In this document: one piece after another, positions 39,326 to 47,167 of the stretch | Numbering within the stretch: position 1 is the first letter of the stretch | Layout: each line of letters opens with the position of its first letter | DNA from: Lactobacillus selangorensis | GTDB taxonomy: Bacteria > Bacillota > Bacilli > Lactobacillales > Lactobacillaceae | Direction of reading: 5' to 3' | Assembly: GCF_001437205.1 (NCBI RefSeq) | Contig: NZ_JQAZ01000007.1 | Span: 1 to 64,000 of the forward strand | DNA length: 64,000 nt | Program-made: the position numbers and the translations under genes | The notes under the pieces: model-generated | Seen by the model: the letters and a program-made list of their open reading frames with translations, nothing else | Told to the model about the DNA's origin: nothing | Database searches by the model: none

Positions 39326-40579
39326 TTAGCGTCTATATCCTCTTTTCACACTTTTTCCTACTTTTTGATGATCAGCGGTCCAACCATAATGGTTGTCCAT
39401 CACGTACTTAATTTTTTTAGCCAGTTGACGATTCTTAACTAAATTATCTTCGCCTAATTGTAAAGCAATATCGGCGCTTGTGATAAAATCACCGTTCCAT
39501 TTTTGAAGTACATCATCAATTGCTTCTTCTTCAGCATCGATGTACATGAAATCTTTGCGATGTTCTTCAAGCATTGATTCTTCATCATCTGAAAGCAAGA
39601 AACTAAATCCATCACGATAAATTGCTGTAAATTCGCCCCAAAGTTGCGCAACTAATTCAGGTGTTAAATCAGTAAGCGGTGATTTTTTCTGTCTTTCCTT
39701 GCTGACAAGGTTCGGCATGAAACGCCGATCGCCTGTTTTATCTTTCAAATATGTTAATTCGTTAGTGGTACGAGCCATAACGAATGATTTATAGCGTCTT
39801 ACAGCCATGTGGCCGTATGGTTTACGATATTCAAGCTGTTCAGAACTGATAAATTTCTTTAATACTTCAAAACTTGAATGGTTGGTAGCAGTCATTTCAT
39901 CATCATTAACGATTAAGGCGCGCAGCATATTGGAATAGTTATCCTTATTTTCAAAATCAGTGAATTGATCAGTGTACCAACCATTTGCCATTTTCTTTAA
40001 GAATGTTGTTTTGCCGGCCCCTTGTCCTCCGACTAAGTCGAGAACATAATCGAATTTCATTTCAGGATGATAGGCCTTTGCTACAGCACCAACAAAGAAT
40101 ATTTGTGTTTGAAGAGTGGTGACTGGTGAAGCTTCAACTCCAAGAAAATCTGGTAATAATGAAGCGCTGCGAATGGTTTCATCCCAATTCTTTTCGCATT
40201 CTTCAAAATAGTCTAGAACTGGATTGAATACGTTCCGCCGTGCCACATTGGTCAATGCCCCTCGAAGTAAATTGTCTTTGAAAAGTACATGATATTTCTT
40301 TTCGATGTAGCCAAGTATTGCAGGTGGATAATCATCATCGATCGTCCCTTTTTCAAGCATCAGTTCTGGAATATCTTCTAATAATTCAATCTCGTATGTG
40401 AATTCATTAAAAGCAATCTTGTGTGCCAGCAAAGGATCATGTTCTAAAATCAATTCAATGTTTTGAATGCTGTTTGCAATAATTTTACCTTTATCATTTT
40501 TTCGAAAGCCCTGAATCGGCATTGGCTCAACGTTGTTTTTCATTTCATCGTATTTTTTAATTGTTTCTTCTACACTCAA
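39326..40579 (-). CDS. VapE-type (virulence-associated E) replicative helicase
   Basis: 417 aa. The P-loop is GGQGAGKTT at 184-192. Walker B/C regions include ALIVNDDEMT and FVMARTTNELTYLKD with an arginine finger-like DRRFMPN. The family supplies helicase function for phage replication. It overlaps the primase gene by four bases (ATGA), so the two likely act as a primase-helicase unit. Confidence 0.85.
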   Translation of the reverse strand: MSVEETIKKYDEMKNNVEPMPIQGFRKNDKGKIIANSIQNIELILEHDPLLAHKIAFNEFTYEIELLEDIPELMLEKGTIDDDYPPAILGYIEKKYHVLFKDNLLRGALTNVARRNVFNPVLDYFEECEKNWDETIRSASLLPDFLGVEASPVTTLQTQIFFVGAVAKAYHPEMKFDYVLDLVGGQGAGKTTFLKKMANGWYTDQFTDFENKDNYSNMLRALIVNDDEMTATNHSSFEVLKKFISSEQLEYRKPYGHMAVRRYKSFVMARTTNELTYLKDKTGDRRFMPNLVSKERQKKSPLTDLTPELVAQLWGEFTAIYRDGFSFLLSDDEESMLEEHRKDFMYIDAEEEAIDDVLQKWNGDFITSADIALQLGEDNLVKNRQLAKKIKYVMDNHYGWTADHQKVGKSVKRGYRR

Positions 40580-41364
40580 TTTTCAGCCTCCCTTCTACGC
40601 ATTTCTTTCTTAAGCATTGATTCAAACGTCCGATTGACCTCGTTTTCTGGAAGTGGACTTTCCGTGTTATTATTTGCAATTAGTGCAAGCCGATAGACTT
40701 CTTCAGCTCCTACATCTCTGAAAAGGAGGCCGCCGACAAATGAAGCAAGAGCATTATTACGTCCACCTGTTGCCCCCAGACCGTTAACAATCTTTTCAAA
40801 TAGTTCTGCGGTTGCTGAATGCCCCTCTGAGTGTGAGTAAGCCGTCGGCGTGTAATCAGACTCAGAGCGTTTGTTAATCGCTGTAATGAGCTCAGAAGAA
40901 GGCTTGACGATAGGCTCATGATTCAACCATTTATATTGCTTGCCATGGTTTTCGCTTGGAGCAACGACCACATAATTATTGATGTGAGCTTTAATATCGA
41001 CTCCAGGAAGCCAGCCAATATTTTGTTGAACGATATCGCCGTCCTTCATGTAAAAAAGCTGCTTGCCCCCGCCAGCCGTTTTTTGGGCTAACGTTTTTTT
41101 AAATTGTTCGGGGTGGTTGTACTCTTTTAGTGATTTGAAGCCGTCTGCGCCGTCTTCGTGCCGGTCAATATCAACTACGAAGAAGTTTGTTGTTCGAAGC
41201 GCGATGCTGGCGTAAGGTTTTTTCTTCCATAAATTTTCGATCTCATCGACTGTTAAAGGAGGCTGATCCGCAAATTTGATCAGCGGCTTTTTGCCAATCA
41301 TGGGCAAAACACTGAATCCATGCTGGGCATAGCTAACCGCGTAATTAACTAGGTTTTTCATCAT
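40576..41364 (-). CDS. Bifunctional DNA primase/polymerase (prim-pol)
   Basis: 262 aa. The prim-pol domain covers residues ~10-190: an early HGFSVLPMIGKKPLIKF, the catalytic acid motif VVDIDRHEDGADG near 62-74, and PGVDIKAHINNYVVVAPS near 122-139. It would start replication by making primers. There is no helicase part here. That is encoded by the next gene. Confidence 0.85.
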   Translation of the reverse strand: MMKNLVNYAVSYAQHGFSVLPMIGKKPLIKFADQPPLTVDEIENLWKKKPYASIALRTTNFFVVDIDRHEDGADGFKSLKEYNHPEQFKKTLAQKTAGGGKQLFYMKDGDIVQQNIGWLPGVDIKAHINNYVVVAPSENHGKQYKWLNHEPIVKPSSELITAINKRSESDYTPTAYSHSEGHSATAELFEKIVNGLGATGGRNNALASFVGGLLFRDVGAEEVYRLALIANNNTESPLPENEVNRTFESMLKKEMRRREAEN

Positions 41365-41426
41365 TGCCTCGTTTCTAATGGGCTTCTCACCCCATTCGAC
41401 GTATACGACGTGTGCGTTTTATCTAA

Positions 41427-41954
41427 TTAATATGGAAGGTCATCATCTTTGACATCAATTGTTTCTGGTTGTTCAGCTTCTTTTAAATCATAGTTACGAT
41501 AGGGATGTGAAGGGTCTTTCTTATTAGGTGATTCAATGATTTCCAACTTCACAAGTTTGCCTTCTTGGCCGTGCATCTTTTGAGCCAGATGTTCATGAAT
41601 ATCCGTTTCACTGTCAAAAGCAAAATCATCGCTGGTAATATCCACGCCCAGCAGTGCACCCAGTTTGCTGGCAAACTTAATATTTCGATCAAGTACAAAA
41701 TCTGGGATCGGTTTGCCTGATTTGGATGTTTCAGCAAATGAAATATTTACATTTTCATGCCGCCCAGTTTCATCGCCTTCTACGACTTCGAAAGTGATTC
41801 CAAAGGCATCCCAGCCGGAGTCAAATACACGGTGGTCAATTTTAGTGACGATCATTGTATATTCTCCAGCTGGTAGTCCTTGTGGTGCTGAAACTGAATC
41901 TTTCTTTGCATCGAAACCTGCTAAACTCTTTTGTGCAATATCACGTAAACTCAT
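41427..41954 (-). CDS. DUF669 family protein (ssDNA-binding role suspected)
   Basis: 175 aa. The DUF669 pattern is seen in the start MSLRDIAQKSLAGFD, GLPAGEYTMIVTKIDHRVF and NVNISFAET, and an acidic C-terminal tail ending DVKDDDLPY. An acidic tail and the location between a RecA-like ATPase and prim-pol suggest a single-strand DNA-binding protein. The family's function is not firmly established. Confidence 0.75.
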   Translation of the reverse strand: MSLRDIAQKSLAGFDAKKDSVSAPQGLPAGEYTMIVTKIDHRVFDSGWDAFGITFEVVEGDETGRHENVNISFAETSKSGKPIPDFVLDRNIKFASKLGALLGVDITSDDFAFDSETDIHEHLAQKMHGQEGKLVKLEIIESPNKKDPSHPYRNYDLKEAEQPETIDVKDDDLPY

Positions 41955-41956
41955 AG

Positions 41957-42670
41957 TTATTTACCTACCTTTTCTGTTTTTTGTTCTTTTGTAATTGCTC
42001 CAGGAATGGCTTTTAGAAGCCTTAAAATATTTGAATCATCGATTTTGCTTTCGTAGTAATTTTTTCGTTTCTTGTCGATCGTACGAAGATAACGTGATCC
42101 GATTTGTTGAGTGTGAATGACTAAATCGCAATTGCCATTCACAATGTTATAATACTTAGTTTTCAACGATGGAATTTCTTTTGTACTGCCATCGTCTTCA
42201 ATTTTCTCAGCAACTCGACTGATATAAATCACATTGACTGGCATAGCTTTCAAGCTCATCACAAGTCCCTGTAATACCGAATTGAATGTGGCGTAGCCCT
42301 TGCCGTATGGAATATCTGAAAGAGCTTTGACATTAGCTTTTTGGCAAATTGCTTGTTCAATCAATGTAGCAACATCATCAATAACATCGATTACGATAGT
42401 TTCATATCCATAATCATCTTGACTGTTCATCGTTTCGATTTCTTTTGTAAACTCGTCAAGTTGTTCAATAACTGATTGACCAGTTTTTAAATCGTTTTTG
42501 AGCTGAATCGAGGGTGCTTCATTTGCCAGTGAATTCCCATCAGTATTGAGAAAAATTGGGTTTGGAAAATGTCCAGCTAAATAGCTCTTGCCGCTCATCG
42601 TCGCACCGTATATGAAGAAATTGTGCGGTGTGTCAATAGTTTGATGTGGCCGATTTTTTGGTAAAATCAT
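41957..42670 (-). CDS. RecA-like phage ATPase (AAA, Sak4-type)
   Basis: 237 aa. The Walker A motif is GATMSGKS at 22-29. The Walker B-like stretch is ETIVIDVIDD near 88-97. The sequence fits small phage RecA-fold ATPases (Sak4 group) that promote single-strand annealing or strand exchange. It overlaps the helicase gene by four bases (ATGA). Confidence 0.78.
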   Translation of the reverse strand: MILPKNRPHQTIDTPHNFFIYGATMSGKSYLAGHFPNPIFLNTDGNSLANEAPSIQLKNDLKTGQSVIEQLDEFTKEIETMNSQDDYGYETIVIDVIDDVATLIEQAICQKANVKALSDIPYGKGYATFNSVLQGLVMSLKAMPVNVIYISRVAEKIEDDGSTKEIPSLKTKYYNIVNGNCDLVIHTQQIGSRYLRTIDKKRKNYYESKIDDSNILRLLKAIPGAITKEQKTEKVGK

Positions 42671-44040
42671 TGTTTTATCAGTCCTTTCGCTTTTGCTTGG
42701 AAGTAAATCCAGCCTTTTTTATAGTTGTGTAATTCTGCATAAGCTTTTAGCTCAGCCATCGAGTGTAAATCGCCTGGTTTCTTATCAGCAACTGCTCGTA
42801 TGGCATTGTTTTCAATAATTTTTTTTACACGGTCCTTACGTTTAGCAATGACTTTTTTTAATTCGGCGTCTTCTACTACTTCAATCTTTTTTTCTTCACC
42901 AAGATTTGCCCCGCAAAATGGACATGTATCGCCTTTTCGATAAAACGTTGCAAAACATTCTGGACAAACAGAAACTGATTTTACGGGAACAGCAGAGCTT
43001 GATTGTTCGGTTTTAGCAGTTCCAGTAAGTGACCACTCGCGGTCATCCGTTGGAAGTCCAAACCGTTCCACATTGCCCACATGGTCAATAATGATCGCTG
43101 TTTTACCTTCTCGCGGATTCATCGAGCGCATTGAAAACTGCAGGAATAGTGACAGTGATTGAGTTGGTCGAAGCATGATCACGCAATCCACATTGGGCAA
43201 ATCAATGCCCTCAGTAAACAATTCAGCGTTAGTCACGATCCGAATCTTGCCGTCTTTATAGTCGGAAACGATTTTATTCCGTTCATCCTTATTTGTTTTC
43301 CCGGAAACTGCTCTGGCACTGATACCGGCCGCATTGAAGGCATTCGCTAATCGTTCGGCACTTGCAACGTTGTAGGTGTATGCAATAGCTTGCTTCCCGG
43401 CCGCTAACTTCTGATAGTTTTTAACGGCGTTACCATAAATTTTTGGTTTCAGCGCCTTTTCAATGCTATCTTCAGTAAACTCGCCAGTTCGTTTCGTCTT
43501 AAGCGCCGTATTATCAATCGCAATCGGTGCATAGTAGTCAACCGGTGCTAGTCGATCATGATCGATTAACCATTTAACCGATTTTCCTGTAATCAGCACA
43601 TCCGCTACACTCTCGAACCCCTCACCGTTCAATCGGATCGGAGTAGCTGTGAAAAGTAGCTTGTAAGCATCCGGAAAAGCATCAAGTATTCGTAAATATG
43701 ATTTCGCTAGAACGTGGTGAGCCTCGTCAACAAACAAAAAAGCCGGTTTAGGCAGCTTATCTACATGTCTGGTTAATGTTTGAACCATACCAACGGTAGC
43801 CAGATCCATGTCGACGCCCTGCTTTTGAAACGTCTCTTTGACTTGATCGACGATTTCTTTGCGGTGAACGATAAAGAGTACACGTCCACCGGTTAAAGTA
43901 GTTCGTCTAGCGATTTCAGCCATAATTACCGTTTTACCAGTCCGAGGTGGTTGCTGAACCATGATGGAGTGATGTCCTTTTTTCATTTCTTTTACGATTT
44001 TTTGAATCGTTTCTAGCTGATAATCACGAAGCTTATACAT
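42667..44040 (-). CDS. DEAD/DEAH-box SF2 helicase
   Basis: 457 aa. Motif I PPRTGKT at 31-37, motif II DEAH near 105, motif III LLFTATP near 138, motif VI QFSMRSMNPR near 295. The C-terminus has a zinc ribbon (CPECFATFYRKGDTCPFCG). It is probably a DNA helicase of the phage replication-recombination module. It starts one base before the stop codon of the Gp157-like gene. Confidence 0.87.
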   Translation of the reverse strand: MYKLRDYQLETIQKIVKEMKKGHHSIMVQQPPRTGKTVIMAEIARRTTLTGGRVLFIVHRKEIVDQVKETFQKQGVDMDLATVGMVQTLTRHVDKLPKPAFLFVDEAHHVLAKSYLRILDAFPDAYKLLFTATPIRLNGEGFESVADVLITGKSVKWLIDHDRLAPVDYYAPIAIDNTALKTKRTGEFTEDSIEKALKPKIYGNAVKNYQKLAAGKQAIAYTYNVASAERLANAFNAAGISARAVSGKTNKDERNKIVSDYKDGKIRIVTNAELFTEGIDLPNVDCVIMLRPTQSLSLFLQFSMRSMNPREGKTAIIIDHVGNVERFGLPTDDREWSLTGTAKTEQSSSAVPVKSVSVCPECFATFYRKGDTCPFCGANLGEEKKIEVVEDAELKKVIAKRKDRVKKIIENNAIRAVADKKPGDLHSMAELKAYAELHNYKKGWIYFQAKAKGLIKQ

Positions 44041-44519
44041 TAACGAATTCGCACGCTTTCTGTTTGTTGAAGTTCCGCTCCGTCTACCTGTTTACCGGCT
44101 TTTAAATCATCTTTTAAAGCCGAACTATCAAGCACTTCTTCATTGTGGAAATAGTTTTTATCGATTTTATCCCGATCTGAAATAACCATTTTCACCGGAT
44201 TTTTTTGGATATAGATAGAGAAAAGTGGTGTTTTAAACTTGCGCTGATCAGTTTCAATCATGGCTTGTGAGAGTGCTTCTTTAAGCAGCTTCTGTTTGTT
44301 TTCGATTGCTACACGCCGATCGTGCAAGCGCGTTTCTTCTTCTTTTAAAGAAGCAGCATCCGCTTTTAACTGCGCATTTACTTTTGCATATCCGATTGCT
44401 TTATCTTCAAGAGAATCTGTGATACTGTCCATCGTGTCGTGAAAGACTGATGGATCGGTGTCTTCTTCCAGTTCAAGAAGTTGCTTATAAAATCCTGTGA
44501 GTTCATATAAAGTCGCCAT
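44040..44519 (-). CDS. Siphovirus Gp157 family protein
   Basis: 159 aa. It begins MATLYELTGFYKQLLELEED, followed by a coiled coil and the conserved FKTPLFSIYIQKNPVKMVISD. The family includes Gp157 of streptococcal phage Sfi11-type genomes. Its role in replication is not known. It overlaps its neighbours by one base on each side. Confidence 0.83.
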   Translation of the reverse strand: MATLYELTGFYKQLLELEEDTDPSVFHDTMDSITDSLEDKAIGYAKVNAQLKADAASLKEEETRLHDRRVAIENKQKLLKEALSQAMIETDQRKFKTPLFSIYIQKNPVKMVISDRDKIDKNYFHNEEVLDSSALKDDLKAGKQVDGAELQQTESVRIR

Positions 44520-44710
44520 TATTTGTCATCCTCCGTTAATCCAAGCTTTTTAAGAATCTTTTTATATTGGCTTTTTACTTTTTTGCGCTGAGAAAATGCT
44601 TCTTCAACATTTTCGCCTACCGCAACAGCGGTTAGATAATACATATCAGCTCGTCCGTGTTGATATGCCGCGTTCGCTAGTTCTCTGACTTCATCGCGAC
44701 TGAATTCCAT
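44519..44710 (-). CDS. Hypothetical phage protein, 63 aa
   Basis: Helical, basic C-terminus (QRKKVKSQYKKILKKLGL). GAGG precedes the ATG. The family is not recognised. A small hairpin CCGTA-CTGGCA-TACGG lies in the gap upstream (44711-44760). Confidence 0.6.
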   Translation of the reverse strand: MEFSRDEVRELANAAYQHGRADMYYLTAVAVGENVEEAFSQRKKVKSQYKKILKKLGLTEDDK

Positions 44711-44760
44711 GTTATAATCCTCCTGTGAGTATTTTTGTTGAGTCCGTATGCCAGTACGGG

Positions 44761-45030
44761 CTATTTTTGTGCCTCTAAAACGGCGTGATAGCTTTTCAAC
44801 ATTTTTAGAATCTCATCGTATTTGCTGTATTTATTAGCTTTTTCATATTTGTCAAATTCATTGTCGATGAAGCCTCCAATACGATCATTGCCATGGCTAT
44901 ATGCAAAATCTAAACATTTAGTCAGTGTGAGGACCTCTTCAGGAATATTGCTTGTTGGTGCACCGGCGAATTTTAATTCACCGATTAAATATCCTAGATC
45001 CATCGCAATCGTTGTTTTTAATCCGTCCAT
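44761..45030 (-). CDS. Hypothetical phage protein, 89 aa
   Basis: Soluble, helical, with a K/Y-rich C-terminal helix (YEKANKYSKYDEILKMLKSY). The family is not recognised. The start overlaps the upstream 51-aa gene's end region and has AAAGGAGG before it. Confidence 0.58.
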   Translation of the reverse strand: MDGLKTTIAMDLGYLIGELKFAGAPTSNIPEEVLTLTKCLDFAYSHGNDRIGGFIDNEFDKYEKANKYSKYDEILKMLKSYHAVLEAQK

Positions 45031-45186
45031 CTATGCCACCTCCTTTCGCTGTTTATCCGCTATTTCCTTGATATGCCGGTTTGTAATGGCAATCAAGTCA
45101 TCGAAACGGTGTGGGAATTCAATGTTTCCTTTTGCAAAACAGTTTCGTGCGTCAAATAAGTTCTTTAGCGTTTCTTGTGTTTTCAT
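45031..45186 (-). CDS. Hypothetical phage protein, 51 aa
   Basis: Starts MKTQETLKNLFDARNCFAKG, ends KQRKEVA. GGGAGG lies eight bases before the ATG. Its last codons contain the ribosome binding site of the next gene. The family is not recognised. Confidence 0.55.
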   Translation of the reverse strand: MKTQETLKNLFDARNCFAKGNIEFPHRFDDLIAITNRHIKEIADKQRKEVA

Positions 45187-45222
45187 AATTTTTTCCTCCC
45201 TAAAAATCCGGTGTGTAGCGTT

Positions 45223-45531
45223 TTAGATTTTGAATTTTAGCAATATTTTGTCGATATCACGTCGGTCGTATCTGACCCACTGTGGCCCGACTTGAACGCG
45301 TTTCAACCCTGCTACTTCAAGCTCATGAAGTTTCTTGGATGAGCCGTTGATATACGTCTCGGCCTGCTTCGGAGTAAGTAGCGGTTGCTGAAATGACTCA
45401 AGCCATTGCAATACAGCCTTGCGGTTCGTCTCGATAATCCGATCGGTAATCTGTTGCTGCATCGCGTCACTTAAAATTGATAAGTTTGCATCCAACTCAA
45501 GCACTTCCTTTAGTTCATTTGTTATTTTCAT
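45223..45531 (-). CDS. HTH DNA-binding protein, excisionase-like
   Basis: 102 aa. The C-terminal half fits a winged-helix excisionase-type domain: TPKQAETYINGSSKKLHELE (helix-turn-helix) and VGPQWVRYDRRDIDKILL (wing). ATG 45531 overlaps the TGA of the 26-codon gene (ATGA). A longer GTG-started frame lacks a ribosome binding site. It may be an early regulator or the excision factor. Confidence 0.65.
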   Translation of the reverse strand: MKITNELKEVLELDANLSILSDAMQQQITDRIIETNRKAVLQWLESFQQPLLTPKQAETYINGSSKKLHELEVAGLKRVQVGPQWVRYDRRDIDKILLKFKI

Positions 45532-45608
45532 GATGCTGACGCAATCAGAATAAATACGAACAGTGCCACCATGAATAGACACATAAAATCATTTAGGCTT
45601 TGTGGCAT
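45528..45608 (-). CDS. 26-aa membrane peptide
   Basis: Encodes MPQSLNDFMCLFMVALFVFI followed by LIASAS, that is, a single membrane helix. GGAG is eight bases upstream. The start overlaps the antirepressor stop (TAATG) and its stop overlaps the next start (ATGA), so translation is chained. Too short for usual gene finders. Function unknown. Confidence 0.5.
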   Translation of the reverse strand: MPQSLNDFMCLFMVALFVFILIASAS

Positions 45609-46372
45609 TAGGCAACTCCATCCTTTTCGATGAGTGGGAGTAGATCGTGTTCTTTCAGCAGTTGATACAAGAACAAACGACCCGCTTGTGTCCATTTGGT
45701 CAATACACGTGAATATGAATCGTCAATCGCGTAAGATGAGGTTTGTGTGTAACCCTTGTCCTGATATTTTGCATACAGTAACCAAATGTCACCTTGTCTG
45801 AATTGGACGCCGAATTCGTGTAACAACGAATTAAATTTGCGGGCACTCATGCCATAATCTTTGCTGATTTTACTGACCGATAACAGTGATTTACTCTGTA
45901 AGATCAGGTCATAATACGTGGCCTTTGGTTGTAGTTCGTTTACTTGTTGTTCGGCAAGCATCCGCCCTTCACGTTCTCGCTTTAGTTGTGTAGCAAGCTG
46001 GATGATTGTGTCCGGATCAGTTAATGCCTTCTCAATCGTGTCTGGCGTCATATAAGCACCATGCTTTCGAATTGTGGGCAAGACTTCCGATGTAACCCAA
46101 TGTTTGAATTCCTTGGCGGATGGCAACTTGCTGGAAAGAATCAAACTGTATAGACCTGACTCGTTGATGATCGTTTGCTTTCTCATTTGACCTGAGGTAC
46201 TGATTTGGTACTGCAGCCTATCTTCATCATCGACATGTGTGTTCAAATCTCGACTTCCATTTTGGTATCCCAAAATATCTGTCACATCTTTTCCAACAAA
46301 ATATGGTTCATCATCAATCAAAACTGTTCGCACTTGATTGCCTTTGAAATCGAAGTTTTGCAATTCGTTCAT
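45608..46372 (-). CDS. Phage antirepressor (Bro-N and KilA-C domains)
   Basis: 254 aa. The Bro-N domain is at ~1-105 (FKGNQVRTVLIDDEPYFVGK, then NESGLYSLILSSKLPSAKEF, HWVTSEVLPTIRKHG). The KilA-C/ANT domain covers ~140-250 (LSVSKISKDYGMSARKFN, LYAKYQDKGYTQTSS). Such proteins relieve CI-type repression. It is the second gene of the lytic transcript after cro. It overlaps cro by four bases. Confidence 0.88.
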   Translation of the reverse strand: MNELQNFDFKGNQVRTVLIDDEPYFVGKDVTDILGYQNGSRDLNTHVDDEDRLQYQISTSGQMRKQTIINESGLYSLILSSKLPSAKEFKHWVTSEVLPTIRKHGAYMTPDTIEKALTDPDTIIQLATQLKREREGRMLAEQQVNELQPKATYYDLILQSKSLLSVSKISKDYGMSARKFNSLLHEFGVQFRQGDIWLLYAKYQDKGYTQTSSYAIDDSYSRVLTKWTQAGRLFLYQLLKEHDLLPLIEKDGVA

Positions 46373-46575
46373 TTTGATTCCTCCTTTGATTTATTCAAGA
46401 TAAAAGTAGTTGTGACCCCAAGATAATCAGCAACTTCCTGAAGCCGATCCGCACGAGGCACACTTTTATCCCATTTAGAAATTGATCCATTGGCAAATTT
46501 CAGTTCGCGTTCGATATGTGCTACGCTGACTGACTTTTTTTGAGCCAATCCTTTGACCACGGTATAAACTGACAT
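46369..46575 (-). CDS. Cro-like HTH repressor
   Basis: 68 aa, one XRE-type HTH (KKSVSVAHIERELKFANGSI, then SKWDKSVPRADRLQEVADYL). It is divergent from the CI-like gene across the operator region. The recognition helix resembles that of CI (both have NGxIS.W), so both probably bind the same operators. Confidence 0.82.
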   Translation of the reverse strand: MSVYTVVKGLAQKKSVSVAHIERELKFANGSISKWDKSVPRADRLQEVADYLGVTTTFILNKSKEESK

Positions 46576-46831
46576 TGTTTCACCTCCATAAAATATTTTC
46601 TAAGAAAATACGCTCCATTTATTGACTTTTCTCCGAATATATTCTATTATCAGAGTGTAGTAAATAAGCCGATCGAGACGTGACTCGGCACGTAACCATA
46701 AGCGTTTTACCCACTACCGTTCAATTATTTGGTGGTTGTATTTTTTGTACTCCCTCAAGCACAAATACATGATACCATCGAATATATTCTGAAGTCAAGC
46801 CAAAGCGCAAAATATTTTCGGAGGATAAATC
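46576..46831. promoter_or_regulatory. Lysis-lysogeny operator region
   Basis: Divergent intergenic region. It has two perfect palindromes GAATATATTC (46635-46644 and 46780-46789) and two related AAAATATTTT sites (46590-46599 and 46809-46818). The outer sites lie next to the two start regions. These are likely CI/Cro operators. An A/T-rich stretch with CCAC...GTGG inverted sequence lies between. Exact promoters are not clear to me. Confidence 0.62.
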
Positions 46832-47167
46832 ATGGAGAGTGTTTTATATAGGAGAATAAAAGAACTTACCCAAGAAAAGCACGAAAGTCTGGCTCAAGTT
46901 GAGCGTACACTGGGACTTTCTAACGGAATAATTTCTACATGGAAAACTGGGAAAGCTAGTGCAGACAAGGTCAAGTTGATCGCAAACTATTTTGGAGTAA
47001 CGACTGATTATCTGCTTGGAAATTCAGATGAAACACATGGTGATAATCGTCCCAAACTCCAAAAAATCGCAAGAAACGCAAGTAAACTTGATGATTCTGA
47101 TCTTTCTATGCTTGACGGGATTATGGAACAAATTTTTAAAGAAAAGTTCGATGACAATGATAAATAA
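46832..47167 (+). CDS. CI-like repressor (HTH), short form
   Basis: 111 aa. The HTH is at ~15-35 (ESLAQVERTLGLSNGIISTW) and the rest is a short helical tail, with no RecA-cleaved LexA-like protease domain. GGAGG lies before the ATG. The next gene encodes a HELGH metallopeptidase and overlaps by 17 bases. In the ICEBs1 ImmR-ImmA system such a peptidase cleaves the repressor to trigger induction, and the same is inferred here. Confidence 0.82.
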   Translation: MESVLYRRIKELTQEKHESLAQVERTLGLSNGIISTWKTGKASADKVKLIANYFGVTTDYLLGNSDETHGDNRPKLQKIARNASKLDDSDLSMLDGIMEQIFKEKFDDNDK

